From: Verrucomicrobiales bacterium
Lineage (GTDB): Bacteria > Verrucomicrobiota > Verrucomicrobiia > Limisphaerales > UBA11358
Direction: 5' to 3'
NCBI GenBank assembly: GCA_028712475.1
Contig: JAQTQB010000003.1
Coordinates: 1 to 64,000, forward strand
Length of the DNA stretch: 64,000 bases
This document shows positions 59,861-64,000 of the stretch, one piece after another. Position numbers and translations under genes: made by a program. The number at the start of each line of letters is the position of its first letter. The stretch's first letter is position 1. Under the pieces are notes generated by a model. The model ran no database searches. It was not told the DNA's origin and was given only the letters and a program-made list of their open reading frames with translations.

Positions 59861-60177
59861 TTCACGCCAGGTTCAGTCCAAAAGCCGCGCACGATTTGGA
59901 CGAAATTGTTCGATTTATTGCTTCCGATAATCCCGATGCCGCGCAACGCGTGCGGAACACGATTCTCGATGTCGCCGATCTTCTTGCGCAAAACCGTGAA
60001 CTTGGCAGACATGTTCGCAATGCTTCTCCGCGTCACGCGCAAATCCGCTGGTTTGTCGTTCCGAAGTTTCGCAATTATCTGATTTTTTATCAGCCATTTC
60101 AGGAAACCGTCATGGTGGTTCGCGTGCTTCATGCGGCGCAGGATTGGACGCGGTTTTTCCCGCCGGAAAATCTATGA
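59857..60177 (+). CDS. ParE/RelE-family toxin
   Basis: The 106-residue protein has the ParE fold sequence MIHARFSPKAAHDLDEIVRF, then IASDNPDAAQRVRNTILDVA and RWFVVPKFRNYLIFYQPFQE with VMVVRVLHAAQDW. ParE-type toxins poison DNA gyrase, whereas RelE-type toxins cleave mRNA; the sequence is closer to ParE. It pairs with the ParD-like antitoxin. Its own stop overlaps the Nudix ATG by four bases, so toxin and Nudix protein may be co-expressed. Confidence 0.93.
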   Translation: MIHARFSPKAAHDLDEIVRFIASDNPDAAQRVRNTILDVADLLAQNRELGRHVRNASPRHAQIRWFVVPKFRNYLIFYQPFQETVMVVRVLHAAQDWTRFFPPENL

Positions 60178-60704
60178 GCGAAGAAATTTTCGACATCGTC
60201 AATGAGCGCGACGAGGTGGTCGGGCAGGCACCGCGCAAGGAGGTTCATGCGCGCGGGTTGTGGCATCGCGCGGTGCATGTGCTGGTGTTCAATGCGCGCG
60301 GCGAGGTTTTCCTTCAGAAGCGCTCCATGCAAAAGGACATCGCCGCCGGCAAGTGGGATTCGTCGGCGTCCGGCCATCTGGACACGGGCGAGGATTACGA
60401 CACGTGCGCGGTGCGCGAGGTGCGCGAGGAGATCGGCCTGCACCTGACGGCGACGGGGGCGTCGCGGCCACTTACGCGGCTTTTCAAGATTGACGCATGC
60501 AAGGAGACGGGCTGGGAATTCTGCTGGATTTACACCTGCCGAAGCGAAGGGCCGTTCATCTTGCATCCCGAGGAAATCGAGACGGGTGGATGGTTTACGC
60601 CGGATGCGGTGACGAAGTGGATGAGCGAGAAGCCGCAGGATTTCGCCAGCGCGTTTGTGTTGATCTGGAAAACATTTTTAACCATGAACCCGAAAACGGT
60701 TTGA
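60174..60704 (+). CDS. Nudix hydrolase
   Basis: The 176-residue protein carries a complete Nudix box, GHLDTGEDYDTCAVREVREE followed by IGLHL near residues 66-90, which binds Mg2+ and hydrolyses a nucleoside-diphosphate-linked substrate. The opening IFDIVNERDEVVGQAPRKEV is typical of the YfcD/Idi-like Nudix branch, so the substrate is uncertain. The start ATG at 60174 overlaps the ParE stop. The last codons and stop (TMNPKTV) lie within a repeat (60679-60815). Confidence 0.92.
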   Translation: MSEEIFDIVNERDEVVGQAPRKEVHARGLWHRAVHVLVFNARGEVFLQKRSMQKDIAAGKWDSSASGHLDTGEDYDTCAVREVREEIGLHLTATGASRPLTRLFKIDACKETGWEFCWIYTCRSEGPFILHPEEIETGGWFTPDAVTKWMSEKPQDFASAFVLIWKTFLTMNPKTV

Positions 60705-60815
60705 CGCGAATTACGCGAATTTTCGCCAATTCAAAATCAAATCACGACTTCTGCGGTAAATTAAAATCGTTTTACAGAAGTTCAATTAGCGTTAATTCGC
60801 GAAATTCGCGCAAGG
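60679..60815. repeat. TTGACGCGAATT/AATTCGCG inverted repeat, copy 2
   Basis: ACCATGAACCCGAAAACGGT followed by TTGACGCGAATTACGCGAAT pairs loosely with GTTAATTCGCGAAATTCGCG near 60790-60810. It resembles the copy at 56849-56966 and supplies the Nudix stop codon. The middle (CAAATCACGACTTCTGCGGT and on) is different. Confidence 0.85.
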
Positions 60816-60872
60816 TCTTTTTTCTCTTGCCGGTCGCGTAATAAACCTTTCACGACTTTACTTGCGGCGAAA

Positions 60873-60878
60873 AAGGAG
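60873..60878 (+). promoter_or_regulatory. Strong ribosome binding site of clpP
   Basis: AAGGAG lies 12 bases before the clpP ATG and pairs with the 16S 3' end CCTCC. It supports the start at 60891. Such clear sites are rare in this window. Confidence 0.7.
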
Positions 60879-60890
60879 TAGTTATTTCCC

Positions 60891-61520
60891 ATGCAAAATT
60901 ATTACGTTCCGATTGTGGTGGAGCAGACGGGCCGCGGGGAGCGGAGCTGGGACATTTATTCCCGCCTGCTGGTGGACCGCATTCTTTTTCTCGGCACGCC
61001 GGTGGATGACACGGTGGCGAACATCATCATTGCGCAGCTTTTATTTCTCCAGATGTCAGATCCGAAGAAGGACATCCATCTCTACATCAATTCGCCCGGC
61101 GGCAGCGTCACGGCGGGGCTGGCGATCTACGACACGATCCAATACATGACCTGCGACGTGAACACCTATTGCGTCGGGCAGGCGGCGAGCATGGGCGCGG
61201 TGCTGCTGGCGGCGGGCGCGAAGGGCAAGCGTTATGCGCTGCCGAATTCCAACGTCATGATCCATCAGGTGCTGGGCGGCGCGGAAGGCCAGGCGAGCGA
61301 CGTGGAAATCCGCGTGAAACACATGCTCAAACTCAAGCAGACGCTGAACGCCATTCTCGCGAAGCACACCGGCAAGCCGGCGGAACAGGTGGAAAAGGAT
61401 TGCGACCGCGATTATTTCATGTCCGCCGAGGAGGCGAAAGCTTACGGCCTGGTGGATCAAGTCGTGCAATCGCGGAAGGAAATTCCCGGCGCAGTGGATA
61501 AAACGTCGGTGATAGTATGA
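60891..61520 (+). CDS. clpP: ATP-dependent Clp protease proteolytic subunit
   Basis: ClpP is the serine protease barrel that degrades proteins fed by ClpX or ClpA. The 209-residue protein has the catalytic Ser in [20 protein letters not shown], the His in [20 protein letters not shown] and the Asp in [20 protein letters not shown]. Standard N-terminal processing sequences are present ([20 protein letters not shown]). Length is normal. clpX follows 108 bases later with a palindrome and heptad repeat in the gap. Confidence 0.97.
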   Translation: MQNYYVPIVVEQTGRGERSWDIYSRLLVDRILFLGTPVDDTVANIIIAQLLFLQMSDPKKDIHLYINSPGGSVTAGLAIYDTIQYMTCDVNTYCVGQAASMGAVLLAAGAKGKRYALPNSNVMIHQVLGGAEGQASDVEIRVKHMLKLKQTLNAILAKHTGKPAEQVEKDCDRDYFMSAEEAKAYGLVDQVVQSRKEIPGAVDKTSVIV

Positions 61521-61525
61521 ACTCA

Positions 61526-61622
61526 AAGCGAACCCTCACCCCGGCCCTCTCCCTTTCCGAAAGGGCGAGGGAGAAGCGTTGTGGTGTTCGGTGCTTGTCA
61601 CTCGTCACTCGTCACTCGTCAC
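61526..61622. repeat. REP-like hairpin and heptad (TCACTCG) tract between clpP and clpX
   Basis: CCCTCACCCCGGCCCTCTCC and AAGGGCGAGGGAG form a hairpin (61532-61576). Then three TCACTCG units and a partial one follow (61598-61622), ending seven bases before the clpX ATG. Both repeat classes seen elsewhere in the window lie side by side here. Confidence 0.9.
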
Positions 61623-61628
61623 CTTAAT

Positions 61629-62921
61629 ATGGCCCGTCCGACCAACATCACGATGTGCAGTTTCTGCGGCAAGTCGCACGCGGAAGTCCGCAAGCTCATC
61701 TCCGGGCCGGGCGTTTATATCTGCGACAACTGCATCATCCTTTGCAAAAACGTCCTCGACCGCGAATTGCAGGTGGCGACGCAGAAGAAGCAGCCGAAGT
61801 TCACTGTGCCCAGGCCGGCGGAAATCAAGCGCCAGCTTGACCTTTATTGCATCGGACAGGATCAGGCAAAGAAGACGTTGGCCGTCGCCGTTCACAATCA
61901 TTACAAACGCATCAAATCAGAGCCGGTGAAGGAAAATAACGAAGCCGCGAAGCCTGGCCCGGCAGATCCGCACGCCGGAGTTGAGATCGAGAAGAGCAAT
62001 ATTTTGATGATCGGGCCGACGGGTTCGGGCAAAACGCTGCTCGCACGCACGCTGGCGAAAATCCTCGACGTGCCGTTTGCGATTGCCGATGCGACGACGC
62101 TGACCGAGGCGGGTTATGTGGGCGAGGACGTGGAGAACATCATTTTGCGGCTGCTGCAAAATTCCGATTACGACGTGAAGCGCGCGCAACGCGGCATCGT
62201 CTATATTGACGAGATTGACAAGATTGCGCGCCGGTCGGAAAGCGCGTCCATCACGCGCGACGTGAGCGGCGAAGGCGTGCAGCAGGCGTTGCTGAAAATC
62301 CTCGAAGGCACGGCCTGCAACGTGCCGCCGCAGGGCGGGCGCAAGCATCCGCAGCAGGAATACATCCGCGTGGACACGACGGACATTTTGTTCATCTGTG
62401 GCGGGGCGTTCGTCGGCCTGGAGAAAGTCATCCAACGTCGGCTGGGCCGGCACGCGATGGGTTTCAGCGCCGTGCACGAGACGCACAAGGCCGTCCACGG
62501 CATGCGCGACGAGGTTTTATCGCACATCGAGCCGGAGGATCTGCTCAACGCCGGGTTCATTCCCGAATTCGTAGGGCGGCTGCCGATTGTCACGACGCTT
62601 GCGGAACTGACCGAGGACCAGATGGTTTCCATTCTCACCGAACCGAAGAACGCGTTGACGAAGCAATTTGCCAAGCTCATGGCGATGGAAGGCGTGGAGC
62701 TGGAATTCACGCCAGACGCGCTCCGCGAACTGGCGGCGCAGGCGCTGATAAAAGGCACGGGCGCGCGGGCGTTGCGCGGGCTGATCGAGAAGCTGATGCT
62801 CGACGTGATGTTCGACGCGCCAGATTACAGCGACATCGTCCACGTCAAAATCACGCGGCAGGTGGTGCGCGGCGAGATCCAGCCGATTGTCAGAAGGAAA
62901 CAGAACGCGGAGGCGGCGTAA
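61629..62921 (+). CDS. clpX: ATP-dependent Clp protease ATP-binding subunit ClpX
   Basis: ClpX is the AAA+ unfoldase partner of ClpP. The 430-residue protein starts [20 protein letters not shown] with the zinc-binding domain ([12 protein letters not shown]). Walker A is [20 protein letters not shown] and Walker B is [20 protein letters not shown]. The pore loop and sensor regions [20 protein letters not shown] and [14 protein letters not shown] are present. I start at the ATG at 61629; the frame upstream to 61581 is repeat-derived. Confidence 0.97.
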   Translation: MARPTNITMCSFCGKSHAEVRKLISGPGVYICDNCIILCKNVLDRELQVATQKKQPKFTVPRPAEIKRQLDLYCIGQDQAKKTLAVAVHNHYKRIKSEPVKENNEAAKPGPADPHAGVEIEKSNILMIGPTGSGKTLLARTLAKILDVPFAIADATTLTEAGYVGEDVENIILRLLQNSDYDVKRAQRGIVYIDEIDKIARRSESASITRDVSGEGVQQALLKILEGTACNVPPQGGRKHPQQEYIRVDTTDILFICGGAFVGLEKVIQRRLGRHAMGFSAVHETHKAVHGMRDEVLSHIEPEDLLNAGFIPEFVGRLPIVTTLAELTEDQMVSILTEPKNALTKQFAKLMAMEGVELEFTPDALRELAAQALIKGTGARALRGLIEKLMLDVMFDAPDYSDIVHVKITRQVVRGEIQPIVRRKQNAEAA

Positions 62922-63089
62922 TATGATTGAAGGATGGCGCGACAAAGAACACCTCGTTTCTTTGAAGAGCCGGAAATTATAAAGATTGTAAAAAAACCAC
63001 GGCTTGCCCAACCGCATTCCGAACTTACAAATTATTGGTCTTCGTGGCTGGGGCTGGCTGCGACAACGATTGCAAATGTGCCTGGAGCC

Positions 63090-64000
63090 ATGAAAACCCA
63101 TTTCCACACCCGCCGGGATTTTTTGAGAACCACTGTCCTCGCCGCCGCCAGCGTGCCGTTCATGGGCGCATTTGCCTCAAGTCTTCGCGCCGCCGGACCG
63201 GAGCGGAAACTGGGTTTCGCGCTGGCGGGGCTTGGTTCTTTCAGCACGCATCAACTCGCGCCCGCGCTGCAAAAAACCAGATTCTGCCGGCTCGCGGGCA
63301 TCGTCACCGGCACGCCGGCAAAGGCGGAAACGTGGTCGGCGCAATACAACATTCCCGCCAAAAGCATTTACACTTATGACACGATGGAGCAGATGGCGGA
63401 CAATCCCGGCATTGATGTCGTTTATGTCGTCACGCCCAACGCGCTGCACGCCGAACACACCATCAAGGCGGCGAAAGCCGGCAAACACGTCCTGTGCGAA
63501 AAACCGATGGAGGTGTCGGCGGGAAAATGCCAGCAGATGATTGACGCCTGCAAAAAGGCTGGCAGGCAACTGGCCATCGGCTACCGCCTTCATTTTGAGC
63601 CGAACAATCTGGAATGTGTCCGCCTCGCGCGTGAAAAAGTTTTCGGCGACCTGAAAATCATCGAGGCCGGGCTGGGTTTTCGCATCGGCGACCCGTTGCA
63701 ATGGCGGCTCAACCGCGCGCTGGCCGGCGGCGGGCCGCTCATGGACGTGGGCATTTATGCATTGCAGGCGACGCGCTATCTGACCGGTGAGGAACCGGCT
63801 TCCGTTTCCGCGATCACGACCGTGACCGACCCGGTGAAGTTCAAGGAGGTGGAGGAATCCATCGCATGGCAGGTGAAGTTTCCCAGCGGCATCATTGCCA
63901 GTTGCAACAGCACCTACAATTTTGGCGGCATGAACCGCTATCAGGCGTTCGCGGAAAAGGGCTGGTTTCAATTGTCCCCGGCTTTCGCCTACGGCGGCAT
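63090..64000 (+). CDS. Tat-exported Gfo/Idh/MocA-family oxidoreductase, partial
   Basis: The gene runs off the window with 303 codons present. It starts MKTHFHTRRDFLRTTVLAAA, a twin-arginine signal (RRDFLR), so the protein should fold in the cytoplasm and be exported. A Rossmann domain follows (KLGFALAGLGSFSTHQLAPA). The NAD(P)-binding family motif is in CEKPMEVSAGKCQQMIDACK and the catalytic-type region is GYRLHFEPNNLECVRLAREK. It resembles glucose-fructose oxidoreductase-like proteins. The 168-base gap after clpX is open in the same frame from 62935, but I see no reason to extend the start. Confidence 0.9.
   Translation, partial: MKTHFHTRRDFLRTTVLAAASVPFMGAFASSLRAAGPERKLGFALAGLGSFSTHQLAPALQKTRFCRLAGIVTGTPAKAETWSAQYNIPAKSIYTYDTMEQMADNPGIDVVYVVTPNALHAEHTIKAAKAGKHVLCEKPMEVSAGKCQQMIDACKKAGRQLAIGYRLHFEPNNLECVRLAREKVFGDLKIIEAGLGFRIGDPLQWRLNRALAGGGPLMDVGIYALQATRYLTGEEPASVSAITTVTDPVKFKEVEESIAWQVKFPSGIIASCNSTYNFGGMNRYQAFAEKGWFQLSPAFAYGG

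Noticed and set aside
62935-63089. N-terminal extension of the Gfo/Idh/MocA protein
   Set aside because: The frame is open, but the Tat signal begins at the ATG at 63090, which has GGAG just before it.

Overview
The window looks like a chromosomal segment of a Gram-negative bacterium of the Verrucomicrobiota, most likely the Pedosphaera/Limisphaerales branch. Three things suggest this. One protein has a class III-type signal of the [10 protein letters not shown] form, with Ala rather than Gly at -1. A secreted protein ends in an FRLRRP-like motif. Lipid A genes, hopanoid-type radical SAM genes and an exopolysaccharide export operon also occur together. This is a judgement from sequence features; comparing the complete 16S rRNA gene here would settle it. 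Coding strands are GC-rich. Two short stretches (about 7.46-8.34 kb and 58.0-59.25 kb) are visibly AT-richer and look acquired.

Layout. 1-6.2 kb (minus): an envelope operon lpxK-lpxL-waaF, then cysE and a partial multi-pass membrane protein. 6.2-10.8 kb (minus): a Fur/PerR-like regulator followed by sufB and sufC, with a PIN toxin, a small partner protein, a second sufB 3' end and a HEPN-like gene between sufB and sufC. 10.8-18.2 kb: lipoproteins, a methyltransferase, a TPR protein, then hpnH, a frameshifted MFS transporter and hpnJ. 18.2-31.4 kb (mostly minus): a LamB-like porin, a frameshifted sugar porter, nagB, a release-factor-like protein, two bactofilins, a cupin, a GlsA-STAS-cNMP fusion and an M16 peptidase pair. 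31.4-37.1 kb: a complete rRNA operon (16S, tRNA-Ala, tRNA-Ile, 23S, 5S) with promoter, boxA signals, processing stems and terminator. 37.1-52 kb: rmuC, ridA, gpx, a methyltransferase, a gre-like gene, mtnP, pilT, purH, a four-gene exopolysaccharide export operon and polX. 51-64 kb: a prepilin-like protein, thiD, a subtilase-like protein, queE, an aminotransferase, rsmA, an accessory cluster with ParDE and Nudix, clpP-clpX, and a partial Tat-exported oxidoreductase.

Two patterns are not explained by ordinary annotation. First, palindromic repeats, many built from 7-bp units, lie inside or at the ends of genes in 1-6.2 kb and 52-62 kb. Seven is coprime to three, so a perfect tract gives the same heptapeptide in every frame of a strand. 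Several units have no stop codon on either strand. The repeats add in-frame peptides to a membrane protein, WaaF, ThiD, an aminotransferase and RsmA. They also supply the start or stop codon of several genes.

Second, at two loci (sufB and a cupin gene) the intact gene is followed by other genes and then by a second copy of its own 3' end. This is the structure expected when a circular or recombining DNA enters at a gene 3' end. At sufB the two copies encode an identical 32-residue tail, yet 10 codons differ synonymously.

Three genes (a PIN toxin, an MFS transporter and a sugar porter) are each broken by one base in a short homopolymer. These could be real pseudogenes or assembly errors.
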